A stretch of DNA of 18,926 bases from SIG673 sp045653945 (GCA_045653945.1 JAZOML010000057.1:1-18926); one strand, 5' to 3'. Positions 7,047 to 14,163 are shown, counted from the first letter of the stretch. Translations and numbers: made by a program. The notes: generated by a model not told the origin, from the sequence alone.

Positions 7047-8153
7047 TTAGGATTTAGCGTTCATTTTAAGATAAGCGTTAATAAATCCGTCTATTTCGCC
7101 GTCCATTACCGCCTGAATATTTCCGTCCTCATACCCCGTTCTGTTATCCTTTGCAAGGGTATAGGGCATAAATACGTAGGAACGAATTTGCGAGCCCCAC
7201 TCAATGTTATATTTTGTTCCCTTAATATCCTCAATCTTTTCAAGGTTTTCTCTAATCTTGATTTCAAGAAGCTTTGCTTTGAGCATTTTAAGAGCCGTTT
7301 CCTTGTTTTGCAGCTGGCTACGTTCAGTTTGGCAACCAACAACAATTCCTGTAGGAATATGAGTTATACGAATAGCGGAGTCGGTTTTATTAATATGCTG
7401 TCCACCTGCACCGCTTGAACGGTGAGCAACGATATCAAGGTCCTCAGGACGAAGCTCGATATTGTTATCGTCATCAAGCTCTGGCATAACCTCAACCGAT
7501 GCAAACGATGTATGACGTCTTCCAGAAGAGTCAAATGGAGATACACGGACAAGTCTATGTACTCCGTTTTCGCTCTTTAAGTAGCCGTATGCGTTCACGC
7601 CCTCAATTCTTATAGTTGCACTCTTAATTCCCGCTTCTTCGCCGTCAAGCCAATCAAGAAGCTTTACGTTATAATTATGGCGCTCACCCCAGCGTGTATA
7701 CATTCTATAAAGCATAAGAGCCCAGTCCTGTGCTTCCGTTCCGCCTGCGCCCGGGTGGAAGGTAACTATTGCGTTGTTTGCGTCATATTCACCGGAAAGC
7801 AGGATTTCTATTCTTTGCTTTGCTTCTTCCTCTTCTATTTCAGCAACCGCAGCAAGAACCTCCTCAGTAACACTTTCATCTTCCTCCTCTATTGCCATTT
7901 CGGTAAGAACGAGAGTGTCCTCAAGCTTCGATGCAAGTGCTTCGTATGCAGCAACTCTATCCTTTAAGTATTTAATTCTTTTAAGTATTGCTCCGGAATC
8001 ATCTCTACCCCAAAAATCCGCCTCAAGCGTTTGTTTTTCAAGCTCGGCAACCTCTGCCTTTATTTCGTCAAGCTTAAGGGCTGCCTTTAATTCCTCAATA
8101 TCCTCCTGCTTTGCAAGAAGTGTTCTTTTAGCCTCGTCAAGTTGAATAATCAA
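7047..8153 (-). CDS. prfB: Peptide chain release factor 2 (RF2)
   Basis: A 368-residue class I release factor that recognises UGA and UAA and triggers peptide release from the ribosome. The stop-codon tripeptide SPF is at 205-207 in VRVSPFDSSGRRHTSFASVEV, and the catalytic GGQ at 250-252 in SSGAGGQHINKTDSA. The N-terminal coiled-coil domain is full length. The start is TTG at 8153, with GGAG seven bases upstream; no ATG is available in frame. The usual +1 programmed frameshift at about codon 26 is absent: the frame runs straight through CTT GAC (L28-D29), exactly what CTT TGA C becomes after loss of one T. The gene therefore seems to lack RF2 autoregulation. It has its own promoter and terminator. 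Confidence 0.97.
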   Translation of the reverse strand: MIIQLDEAKRTLLAKQEDIEELKAALKLDEIKAEVAELEKQTLEADFWGRDDSGAILKRIKYLKDRVAAYEALASKLEDTLVLTEMAIEEEDESVTEEVLAAVAEIEEEEAKQRIEILLSGEYDANNAIVTFHPGAGGTEAQDWALMLYRMYTRWGERHNYNVKLLDWLDGEEAGIKSATIRIEGVNAYGYLKSENGVHRLVRVSPFDSSGRRHTSFASVEVMPELDDDNNIELRPEDLDIVAHRSSGAGGQHINKTDSAIRITHIPTGIVVGCQTERSQLQNKETALKMLKAKLLEIKIRENLEKIEDIKGTKYNIEWGSQIRSYVFMPYTLAKDNRTGYEDGNIQAVMDGEIDGFINAYLKMNAKS

Positions 8154-8185
8154 TGTTTTTCTCCTAAAAAATGTTATTACATAAT

Positions 8186-8213
8186 ATTATAACATATTTT
8201 TTAAATTTGTAAA
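8186..8213 (-). promoter_or_regulatory. prfB promoter
   Basis: On the minus strand TTTACA (8208-8213) and a perfect TATAAT (8186-8191) are 16 bases apart, with TGT immediately before the -10 (extended -10). It lies about 30 bases upstream of the TTG start of prfB and downstream of the small gene that follows dinB, so prfB does not depend on the dinB transcript. Confidence 0.82.
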
Positions 8214-8241
8214 CACCTTTTTGTAAGATTTTACCTTTTGT

Positions 8242-8490
8242 TCAATTACGGTACCGTCCTTCAACAAACCATTTGCCGTTTTCTTCAAAAAGATAGCGGT
8301 CCTTACCCTCAATTACCACCGTGTAACGCATACCTCCTCCACCAACCTTAAGTGAGGCGGTAGGCACTACCCTACGTAGCTTATCAACGGTATAAACAAT
8401 TCCGTCCTCCCATAATATCGAAAGTGGGCGCACACTTCCGTCAGCCTTAACCCGAAGCTGCACCTCAACATATATTTTTTTAAAGTTCAT
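8242..8490 (-). CDS. Small conserved-looking protein coupled to dinB
   Basis: An 82-residue protein (from ATG at 8490; GTG at 8493 would add one residue) that I do not recognise with certainty. It appears beta-rich, soluble and basic at the N-terminus, with a segment ILWEDGIVYTVDKL, a glycine run VGGGGMRYTVVIEG and a C-terminal FEENGKWFVEGRYRN. This outline recalls short DinB-associated proteins of the DUF6504 kind, but the match is tentative. The dinB stop overlaps its start (TGATG), and AAAGGA lies inside the end of dinB, so translation is coupled and the protein is made with polymerase IV. A role as polymerase partner is plausible but unproven. No terminator separates it from prfB. Confidence 0.78.
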   Translation of the reverse strand: MNFKKIYVEVQLRVKADGSVRPLSILWEDGIVYTVDKLRRVVPTASLKVGGGGMRYTVVIEGKDRYLFEENGKWFVEGRYRN

Positions 8491-9680
8491 CACTTTTTAT
8501 CCTTTTGTTTGATACTTGCGTTACCAATAACGTCGTTCCCGAAGCGTCCACGAAGATTTTCGACGGTTTTACCGAGAACGTCGTTTTTTGTTTCTTCCTT
8601 TTTGTCTTCGAATATTCCTATTTGCGCAGGCTCACTATCAAGAGAAAGATTTGTGCACCTGACAGTTACCGCACGTATAGGTCTTTCCCATTTATAGCTG
8701 TTTTTAAAGAGTTCAAATGCTTTTTTAGCTATTAAATAAGGACTTTGAGTAGGAGCGTCAAGCGGAGCTTGCCACTGCTTAACCTTTAAAGCGTTATCTT
8801 TTATTTGTATTGTAACCGTCGCCGCTCTTTTCCCTGACTTCGTGAGCCTATGCCCAAGCTCTTGAGAAAGCTCAAGCATTAATCTCCACACCTCATCGGG
8901 AGTTTCAAGGTCAGTTGGAGTTGTTACACCGTTACCAAGACTTTTATCTAGCATTTCGAGATTTCTCGGCACAACCGTATCAAATCCTATACCGTTAGCG
9001 CTATTCCAAAGCTCCTCTCCTATTTTACCGAATAGCTTAATGAGCATTTTTTCAGAAAAAGCGGCAAGCTCGCTTATCGTTTCAACACCGTAGGTTGAAA
9101 GCCGCATAGCAGTTGTTCTTCCAATACCTATCATATCTGAGGCAGGAAGGTGTCCTATTACGGACAAGAAATTCTCTTTCGGTATAACGGTTACTGCATC
9201 GGGCTTTTTTAAGTCGCTGCCAAGCTTAGAAAATATTTTATTAAAAGAAACACCCACCGAAACGGTAACTCCAAGCTCGTTTTTAATGCTTTCGCGTATT
9301 TTATTCGCAATAACCTCGCCTTGCTCTATATTTTTAGCAGTTGAAGTTATATCAAGCCAACACTCATCAAGACCAAATGGCTCAATAAATGAAGTGTACC
9401 TGGCATATATCTCTCTTGCAAGCATGGAAACACGCATATATTCGTCAAAATGAGGAGAAACAGTAATAAGAGTCGGACATTTTTGTTTTGCGCTCCAAAT
9501 AGTTTCAGCAGTTTTAACTCCACAAGTCGATGCAAGATAATTTTTAGCAAGCACTATTCCGTGTCGCTCCGCACTGTCCCCACAAACCGCAAGCGGTTTT
9601 CCCTTTAATTCAGGGTGTAACATCGCCTCAACCGAGGCGTAAAAATTATTCATATCACAGTGAAGTATCACCTTATTCAT
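8490..9680 (-). CDS. dinB: DNA polymerase IV (Y-family, translesion)
   Basis: A 396-residue Y-family polymerase that copies past damaged template bases with low fidelity. The catalytic metal ligands are visible: D9 in LHCDMNNFYASVE, and D105-E106 in PFGLDECWLDIT, the SIDE-type motif in a variant form. The palm/fingers are followed by the thumb helix-hairpin-helix region (IGIGRTTAMRLSTYGVETISELA, about 186-208) and the little-finger domain. The length is normal. The start ATG follows GAGG by about eight bases. The stop overlaps the start of an 82-residue partner gene. Upstream is a consensus promoter whose spacer is filled by an ACGAA-N6-TTCGT palindrome, so the gene is expected to be tightly repressed and induced by DNA damage or stress. 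Confidence 0.95.
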   Translation of the reverse strand: MNKVILHCDMNNFYASVEAMLHPELKGKPLAVCGDSAERHGIVLAKNYLASTCGVKTAETIWSAKQKCPTLITVSPHFDEYMRVSMLAREIYARYTSFIEPFGLDECWLDITSTAKNIEQGEVIANKIRESIKNELGVTVSVGVSFNKIFSKLGSDLKKPDAVTVIPKENFLSVIGHLPASDMIGIGRTTAMRLSTYGVETISELAAFSEKMLIKLFGKIGEELWNSANGIGFDTVVPRNLEMLDKSLGNGVTTPTDLETPDEVWRLMLELSQELGHRLTKSGKRAATVTIQIKDNALKVKQWQAPLDAPTQSPYLIAKKAFELFKNSYKWERPIRAVTVRCTNLSLDSEPAQIGIFEDKKEETKNDVLGKTVENLRGRFGNDVIGNASIKQKDKK

Positions 9681-9710
9681 ACATTTTTCCTCTTTTTTTC
9701 AAAATTCCTA

Positions 9711-9739
9711 TTGACAAACATTTTTTCGTATGTTATTAT
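9711..9739 (+). promoter_or_regulatory. Promoter P(xre) for the XRE/ImmA cassette
   Basis: A perfect TTGACA (9711-9716) and TATTAT (9734-9739) are spaced 17 bases apart, with TGT before the -10. Initiation should be near 9746, giving a leader of about 130 bases before the xre ATG. An operator-like palindrome (9714-9729) covers the end of the -35 and most of the spacer. It faces the dinB promoter. Confidence 0.78.
9714..9729. promoter_or_regulatory. Operator-like site O0 (one mismatch)
   Basis: ACAAA-N6-TTCGT, one base from the ACGAA-N6-TTCGT palindrome found three more times to the right. It overlaps the -35/-10 spacer of P(xre), where a bound dimer would block RNA polymerase. Confidence 0.6.
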
Positions 9740-9745
9740 ATATAC

Positions 9746-9761
9746 ACGAACACTATTTCGT
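9746..9761. promoter_or_regulatory. Operator site O1
   Basis: An exact ACGAA-N6-TTCGT palindrome. It lies at the predicted start site of P(xre) and just downstream of the predicted dinB start site, inside the region where both transcripts overlap, so one bound dimer could affect both directions. Confidence 0.78.
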
Positions 9762-9775
9762 ATCCTTTTGTATTT

Positions 9776-9804
9776 ATTATACACGAAATATTGTTCGTTG
9801 TCAA
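9776..9804 (-). promoter_or_regulatory. Promoter P(dinB)
   Basis: On the minus strand a perfect TTGACA (9799-9804) and a perfect TATAAT (9776-9781) are exactly 17 bases apart, a full consensus promoter. Initiation should be near 9769, about 88 bases before the dinB ATG. Operator O2 (9783-9798) fills the spacer, so such a strong promoter is probably held off by repression. Confidence 0.85.
9783..9798. promoter_or_regulatory. Operator site O2
   Basis: An exact ACGAA-N6-TTCGT palindrome occupying 16 of the 17 spacer bases of P(dinB). Binding here would exclude RNA polymerase from dinB. Confidence 0.8.
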
Positions 9805-9812
9805 TACATATT

Positions 9813-9828
9813 ACGAACAAATATTCGT
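9813..9828. promoter_or_regulatory. Operator site O3
   Basis: An exact ACGAA-N6-TTCGT palindrome in the leader of xre and upstream of the dinB -35. Its centre is 30 bases from that of O2, close to three helical turns, which would allow cooperative binding on one DNA face. Of the four copies it is closest to a Gram-positive LexA box (CGAACAAATATTCG). Confidence 0.75.
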
Positions 9829-9874
9829 ATTCTTAAAAGTATTTTTTCCCATTTCAAGAAACGGAGATATATTT

Positions 9875-10282
9875 ATGGAATTCAAGGACAGATTAAAGGA
9901 AAGACGCCATATTTTAGGGCTTTCCCAGGAAGAACTCGCAAAAAAAGCGGGGGTTACAGGCAGAACTGTGCAAAACTACGAGCTCGGCACAAGAGCACCG
10001 CAAAATATTGAAATAGTACAAAAGCTTGCCACAGCGCTTGAAACAAGTGTTGAATACCTGCTTGGAAATGACGGGATGTTAGTTGTTGAGGCAAACGAAA
10101 AGGGTGGTTCTCGCGCAGCAAGAGATGTACACACACTGGTTAGTGAGCTTGCCGGACTTTTCGCGGGCGGAGAAATTGACGAGGCGGAAAAGGACGGTAT
10201 TATGGCGGCGCTTAATCAGGCGTATTGGCTATCAAAGGAAAAGAACCAAAAATACACACCAAAAAAACACCGCAAGCCTTAA
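9875..10282 (+). CDS. XRE-family repressor (HTH_3 plus C-terminal helical domain)
   Basis: A 135-residue DNA-binding protein. Residues 6-61 form a Cro/C1-type helix-turn-helix (LKERRHILGLSQEELAKKAGVTGRTVQNYE), followed by a linker and a C-terminal segment (about 80-135) with LVSELAGLFAGGEIDEAEKDGIMAAL and the ending KYTPKKHRKP, which I associate with repressors paired to ImmA-type proteases. The ATG at 9875 is preferred: GGAG sits eight bases upstream and HTH homology begins at once; a longer frame back to 9791 runs through the operators. It lies 24 bases before the ImmA gene. By analogy with ImmR and DdrO, it probably represses its own promoter and dinB through the ACGAA-N6-TTCGT sites, and is inactivated by the protease. 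That regulation is inferred, not shown. Confidence 0.92.
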   Translation: MEFKDRLKERRHILGLSQEELAKKAGVTGRTVQNYELGTRAPQNIEIVQKLATALETSVEYLLGNDGMLVVEANEKGGSRAARDVHTLVSELAGLFAGGEIDEAEKDGIMAALNQAYWLSKEKNQKYTPKKHRKP

Positions 10283-10306
10283 ATTAAATAATGGAGTAAG
10301 TGATTT

Positions 10307-10825
10307 ATGAGCGAATACTACGCCAACATAGCCAAATGCTCCGACAGGCTTATAAAAAAATTCAATACAAGAGATCCGTTTACCATAGCAAAAGGCTTAG
10401 GTATTGAAATACTCGTTTGCGACGGTTTAAAAAATCTAAAGGGGATGTACCGAATAATAAAACGAAACCGTTTTATTTTCTTAAATTCAAAAAACTCCCC
10501 CGAAATGAACCGTATTGTATGTGCACACGAGCTTGGGCACGACCGTTTGCATAGAGAGTTTGCCAAGGATGCACCGTTTCAGGAATTTATGCTTTACAAT
10601 ATGGCATCAAGACACGAATACGAGGCGAATATCTTCGCCGCTAACCTGTTGCTCGACGATGACGAGGTGCTTGAATATATCAAAAACGGCTATGATACCC
10701 TGAAAATCGCAAGCGCAACCGAAACGGACATAAACCTCGTGGCGCTGAAGGTGGATTACCTTATCCGAAACGGACACAATCTTGTAAAACAGGAGCATTA
10801 TTCAAAATTTTTAAAAAAGAGCTGA
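10307..10825 (+). CDS. ImmA/IrrE family metallo-endopeptidase
   Basis: A 172-residue protein of the ImmA/IrrE (Peptidase_M78) family. The zinc site is HELGH at 74-78 in NRIVCAHELGHDRLH, with E75 as catalytic base, and E106 in HEYEANIFAANLLLDDDEV as likely third ligand, which matches the family's E-AN-FAA-LL pattern. An N-terminal region with PFTIAKGLGIEI and the strand KGMYRIIKRNRFIFLN is also typical. Characterised relatives cleave a partner XRE repressor: ImmA cleaves ImmR in ICEBs1 and IrrE cleaves DdrO in Deinococcus. The start ATG has GGAG ten bases upstream. It is the second gene of the XRE operon, and its stop codon lies inside the following terminator stem. The obvious candidate substrate is the XRE protein encoded just upstream. 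Confidence 0.92.
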   Translation: MSEYYANIAKCSDRLIKKFNTRDPFTIAKGLGIEILVCDGLKNLKGMYRIIKRNRFIFLNSKNSPEMNRIVCAHELGHDRLHREFAKDAPFQEFMLYNMASRHEYEANIFAANLLLDDDEVLEYIKNGYDTLKIASATETDINLVALKVDYLIRNGHNLVKQEHYSKFLKKS

Positions 10826-10845
10826 TACAAAATCAGCTCTTTTTT
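10813..10845. terminator. Terminator after the XRE/ImmA operon
   Basis: AAAAAAGAGCTGAT (10813-10826) pairs with ATCAGCTCTTTTTT (10832-10845) around the loop ACAAA. The A and T runs on the two sides let it work in both directions, which also suits the converging exchanger gene. It overlaps the ImmA stop codon. Confidence 0.92.
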
Positions 10846-10919
10846 CATAATTAAACGTATACTAATATTTTCTCAGAATATGTAAATATGGAAATCGAAT
10901 TTTAATTACCTCTAACCTA

Positions 10920-11933
10920 TTAAGCCATAAACGGAAGGACAAATTGCAATGTGCAATATGCCGCGTAAATACCAAGAAGTGTTATTCCCTGCCATCTTGA
11001 CAATTTTTCTTTGATCAGTACAGGCAAAGCCATAAGAAGCATTACCCCGAGCATAACAGGAAGGTCAACTATTAGTGATGCGTTCATACCGGCTATCGTT
11101 TGTTCGGCAGGAACATCAAATGGATTTATCGCTATTGAAACACCACTGACAAGAACAAGGTTAAACAGGTTTGCACCAATTATATTACCAAGAGAAAGCG
11201 AACCGTGTCCCTTTGCAAGCGAGGTTATAGCCGTTACAAGCTCAGGAAGCGAAGTACCAAGTGCAACAAAGGTAAGGGCAATAACAGACTGCGGAACACC
11301 GAAAGCCTCGGCAATTTTAGTTCCGTTATCAACGAGAAGGTCAGCACCAACTGCGATTACCGCTGCGCCGCCAACAAGATACACTATAGGTAAAATAATA
11401 CTTTTAAAAGCGTTTTCTTCCTCTTCAACTGCCTCATACTCGGTTACATCAACCAGGTCAAGAGGATTTGTAGTTTCAGGTTTTTTTATCATTTGTAAAA
11501 CAAGAGTTACCATATATACTGCAAAGGCAATAAGTAAAATTATACCGGTTAATCTTGAAAACGAACCAAATATATAGGCATTAGCCATATAAAATAAAGC
11601 TGCTCCAAAGAAAAAGCAAAGCGGGAAAAGTACTGTTTTTCTATCAGCTTTACTCGGTTTTATAGCAATTGTTATGGCCGAAATAAGTGAGGTGTTACAA
11701 ATAATAGAACCAATCGCATTTCCGTATGCCATAGAACCCATACCCGCAATAGATCCCGAAGCTGAAACCATAACCTCGGGAAGCGTTGTTCCTATCGAAA
11801 CAACAGTTGCACCGATAAGTAATTCTGGTAGGTGAAATTTTCTGGCTATTGCGGTTGCACCGTCAACAAACCAATCTCCGCCTTTAATAAGCATTATAAG
11901 TCCAAATACAAAAAGCAACAAAACATCTTTCAT
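10920..11933 (-). CDS. CaCA-family sodium/calcium exchanger-like protein
   Basis: A 337-residue integral membrane antiporter of the Ca2+:cation exchanger family (YrbG-like). Two homologous Na_Ca_ex halves are visible, each with an alpha-repeat: VVSIGTTLPEV (about 45-54) followed by GNAIGSIICN, and VALGTSLPEL (about 223-232) followed by GNIIGANLFNL. The GTxLPE acidic residues form the ion-binding site. An acidic cytoplasmic loop with a run EAVEEEEN (about 167-174) joins the halves, and roughly ten helices are predicted. The ATG at 11933 is preferred over the GTG at 11942 because AAAGGTG is properly spaced before the ATG and would overlap the GTG. It follows recG by 43 bases with no terminator, so co-transcription is likely. 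The transported ion is not certain. Confidence 0.93.
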   Translation of the reverse strand: MKDVLLLFVFGLIMLIKGGDWFVDGATAIARKFHLPELLIGATVVSIGTTLPEVMVSASGSIAGMGSMAYGNAIGSIICNTSLISAITIAIKPSKADRKTVLFPLCFFFGAALFYMANAYIFGSFSRLTGIILLIAFAVYMVTLVLQMIKKPETTNPLDLVDVTEYEAVEEEENAFKSIILPIVYLVGGAAVIAVGADLLVDNGTKIAEAFGVPQSVIALTFVALGTSLPELVTAITSLAKGHGSLSLGNIIGANLFNLVLVSGVSIAINPFDVPAEQTIAGMNASLIVDLPVMLGVMLLMALPVLIKEKLSRWQGITLLGIYAAYCTLQFVLPFMA

Positions 11934-11976
11934 ATTATTCACCTTTATTTTATCACTAAAAAATATTTATTATCAA

Positions 11977-14103
11977 TTAATTCTTGGTATTCAAGTTAAA
12001 GTTAAGTGATTTAGAAATCGCATCAGCAAGTGCAAAATACTCTTCATTTTCTAATATTTTCTCCTCAGAAAGTATCTCTTCCGCCGTTCTAAACGCTTTG
12101 TCAAGAAGCAACGCATCAGAACAAAGGCCTGCCAATTTAAAGCTAAATGCACCATGTTGTCTTGCACCACCCGATGATGAAATAAAATCTCCCGGACCTC
12201 GCATTTGAAGATCGTATTTCGCTATTTCATAACCGCTTGAAACATTTTTCATAACTTCAAGTCTCTTTTGGGCATTTTCGGAATTAGAATCAGAGACAAG
12301 AACACAATAAGATTTTTCATTTCCTCGCCCAACTCTACCGCGAAGCTGATGAAGTTGAGAAAGACCAAATCTCTCGGCATTTTCGACGATCATAAGTGTA
12401 GCATTAGGTACATTGACGCCAACCTCAATAACGGTCGTAGAAACTAAAATATCAATTTCGCCATTTGCAAACGCCGTCATTATGGCATCCTTTTCTTTAC
12501 CCTTCATTTTGCCGTGTAAAAAAGCAACAATTCTATTTGGAAAAACACTGTTTTGCAGTGTTTTTGCATAATCTACCGCACTTTTAAGCTTTGGCATTTT
12601 TTCGTATACAGGCTCAAAAAAGTTATACATTTCACCGGCTTCTTCTTCCTCTTCTTTGGCTTCTACACTTGGACATACTATATAGACCTGCCTACCAAGC
12701 TCAACCTGTTTATCGATAAAACCATAAAGACGCTGCCTATGCATTTCATTTACAACAAGTGTATCAACCACCTGTCTCCCCGGCGGCAACTCATCTACAA
12801 CTGAAATATCAAGGTCGCCAAGCAATATTAATGCCAAAGTTCGAGGAATCGGTGTCGCACTCATTACAAGAACATGAGGAGTTGTACCCTTACTTTGCAA
12901 TGTTGCCCTTTGCATAACGCCAAAGCGGTGCTGTTCATCGGTAACAACAAGACCAAGATTTTCAAATTCAACCTTATCCGATATAAGTGCGTGTGTACCA
13001 ACAACAAGTTTAAGATCTCCGTTTTTTAATCCTTCCAAAGCTTTTCGCTTTTGCGAAACCGTCATAGAGCCTGTAAGAAATTCACATTTGATACCGAGCT
13101 TTGAGAATAATGTGGAAAAATCTCGGTAATGCTGCATAGCGAGTATTTCGGTCGGAGCCATTACGGCACACTGATAACCGTTTTTGATTGCCATATAAGC
13201 AGCAGCCATTGCACAAACGGTCTTACCACTACCAACATCTCCCGAAACAAGTCTCGCCATAGGATACTTACCTACAAGGTCCTTACGTATTTCGGAAATT
13301 ACCCTACTTTGAGCTTTTGTAAGAGTGAATGGCAACTTGTCGGTAAATTCGTAAAGCTTGCATTTTTCAAAATCAAACTGTTTTGCCGAAAATAGTGTTC
13401 GTCCTTTTTTGGATAGAGTTACCGAACAAGCAAAAATAAAAAGCTCTTCGGTAATAAATCTATTCCTACCCTTTAATATTTCCTCTTCACTTTTAGGCTG
13501 ATGAATAAGTCTTAATGCTATGATTTCACTGGGTACGCCAAGTTTTTGACGAATGCTAAAAGGTAAAACCTCATCCTTCTCGTCTATTTCGATGCAATCA
13601 AGAGCTGACAAAATCAAATTTTTAATGTAGTTTTGAGTGATACCCTTTGTTAACGGATATATAGGAACGAACGACGGTAATTCAAGTGTACCGTCAATGG
13701 GCTCAATAACCGACGGGGCAAGCTCAAAACCACTTCTTGAACGGGTTAATTTTCCCCAAAAGCGGTAAGTAGCCCCCGTATACAAAACATCGCTTAAATA
13801 TTTACGATTAAAAAATATAAGTGTGCAAGTTTTTGTACCGTCTACCGCCTTGCATTTCGTGAGTGTTCTTCCGCCGGAAAGTCTGGCAGTGTACGGCATT
13901 GAAGCAACTGTAAGCACAAACGAACCGGTACTACCAACCTCCTCATCGCAAATTTCCTTGACGTCTCCTCTATTTTGATATCCTCTTGGGAAGTGTCGAA
14001 TAAGCTCACCTACGGTGGAAATCCCAAGCGATAAAAAAAGCTCTGCACGCTTTTTACCGCAGCCCAACAAAGCTGTTATAGGACTGTTTTTTGTTATCCG
14101 CAT
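11977..14103 (-). CDS. recG: ATP-dependent DNA helicase RecG
   Basis: A 708-residue superfamily 2 helicase that reverses stalled replication forks and branch-migrates recombination intermediates. The N-terminal wedge/OB domain is marked by GIGTVGEL-like LGISTVGELIRHFPRGYQNR (25-44). Helicase motifs follow: Walker A SGDVGSGKT (287-295), DEQHRFGV (389-396) as motif II, SATPIPRT (415-422) as motif III, then VIEVGVNVPNA and QLRGRVGRG. The length is slightly above the family norm (about 680-695). The start is placed at ATG 14103, where AGGTGG precedes it and the RecG homology begins; an open extension to 14256 adds 51 residues of hydrophobic, low-complexity sequence that overlaps the divergent promoter. 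It is first in a likely two-gene transcript with the CaCA exchanger. Confidence 0.96.
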   Translation of the reverse strand: MRITKNSPITALLGCGKKRAELFLSLGISTVGELIRHFPRGYQNRGDVKEICDEEVGSTGSFVLTVASMPYTARLSGGRTLTKCKAVDGTKTCTLIFFNRKYLSDVLYTGATYRFWGKLTRSRSGFELAPSVIEPIDGTLELPSFVPIYPLTKGITQNYIKNLILSALDCIEIDEKDEVLPFSIRQKLGVPSEIIALRLIHQPKSEEEILKGRNRFITEELFIFACSVTLSKKGRTLFSAKQFDFEKCKLYEFTDKLPFTLTKAQSRVISEIRKDLVGKYPMARLVSGDVGSGKTVCAMAAAYMAIKNGYQCAVMAPTEILAMQHYRDFSTLFSKLGIKCEFLTGSMTVSQKRKALEGLKNGDLKLVVGTHALISDKVEFENLGLVVTDEQHRFGVMQRATLQSKGTTPHVLVMSATPIPRTLALILLGDLDISVVDELPPGRQVVDTLVVNEMHRQRLYGFIDKQVELGRQVYIVCPSVEAKEEEEEAGEMYNFFEPVYEKMPKLKSAVDYAKTLQNSVFPNRIVAFLHGKMKGKEKDAIMTAFANGEIDILVSTTVIEVGVNVPNATLMIVENAERFGLSQLHQLRGRVGRGNEKSYCVLVSDSNSENAQKRLEVMKNVSSGYEIAKYDLQMRGPGDFISSSGGARQHGAFSFKLAGLCSDALLLDKAFRTAEEILSEEKILENEEYFALADAISKSLNFNLNTKN

Positions 14104-14134
14104 AAAATCACCACCTGAAATTTTTAAAAAATAC

Positions 14135-14163
14135 TTGTAAAAACACAAAAAATGAGGTACAAT
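14135..14163 (+). promoter_or_regulatory. Promoter of the 74-residue protein gene
   Basis: TTGTAA (14135-14140) and TACAAT (14158-14163) are exactly 17 bases apart. Initiation would be near 14170, about 40 bases before the ATG. It lies in the short gap divergent from recG. Confidence 0.7.

Noticed and set aside
7774..8145. A long serine-rich open frame on the plus strand opposite prfB.
   Set aside because: It is a low-complexity antisense shadow of a strongly supported prfB, with no promoter or ribosome site.
9791..9874. A 28-residue N-terminal extension of the XRE protein.
   Set aside because: It would translate through operators O2 and O3; the ATG at 9875 has GGAG at the right distance and HTH homology starts there.
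9681..10845. The XRE/ImmA pair as remnant of a prophage or ICE.
   Set aside because: ImmR/ImmA pairs often come from mobile elements, but there is no integrase, attachment repeat or other mobile gene nearby; still possible as an old domesticated cassette.
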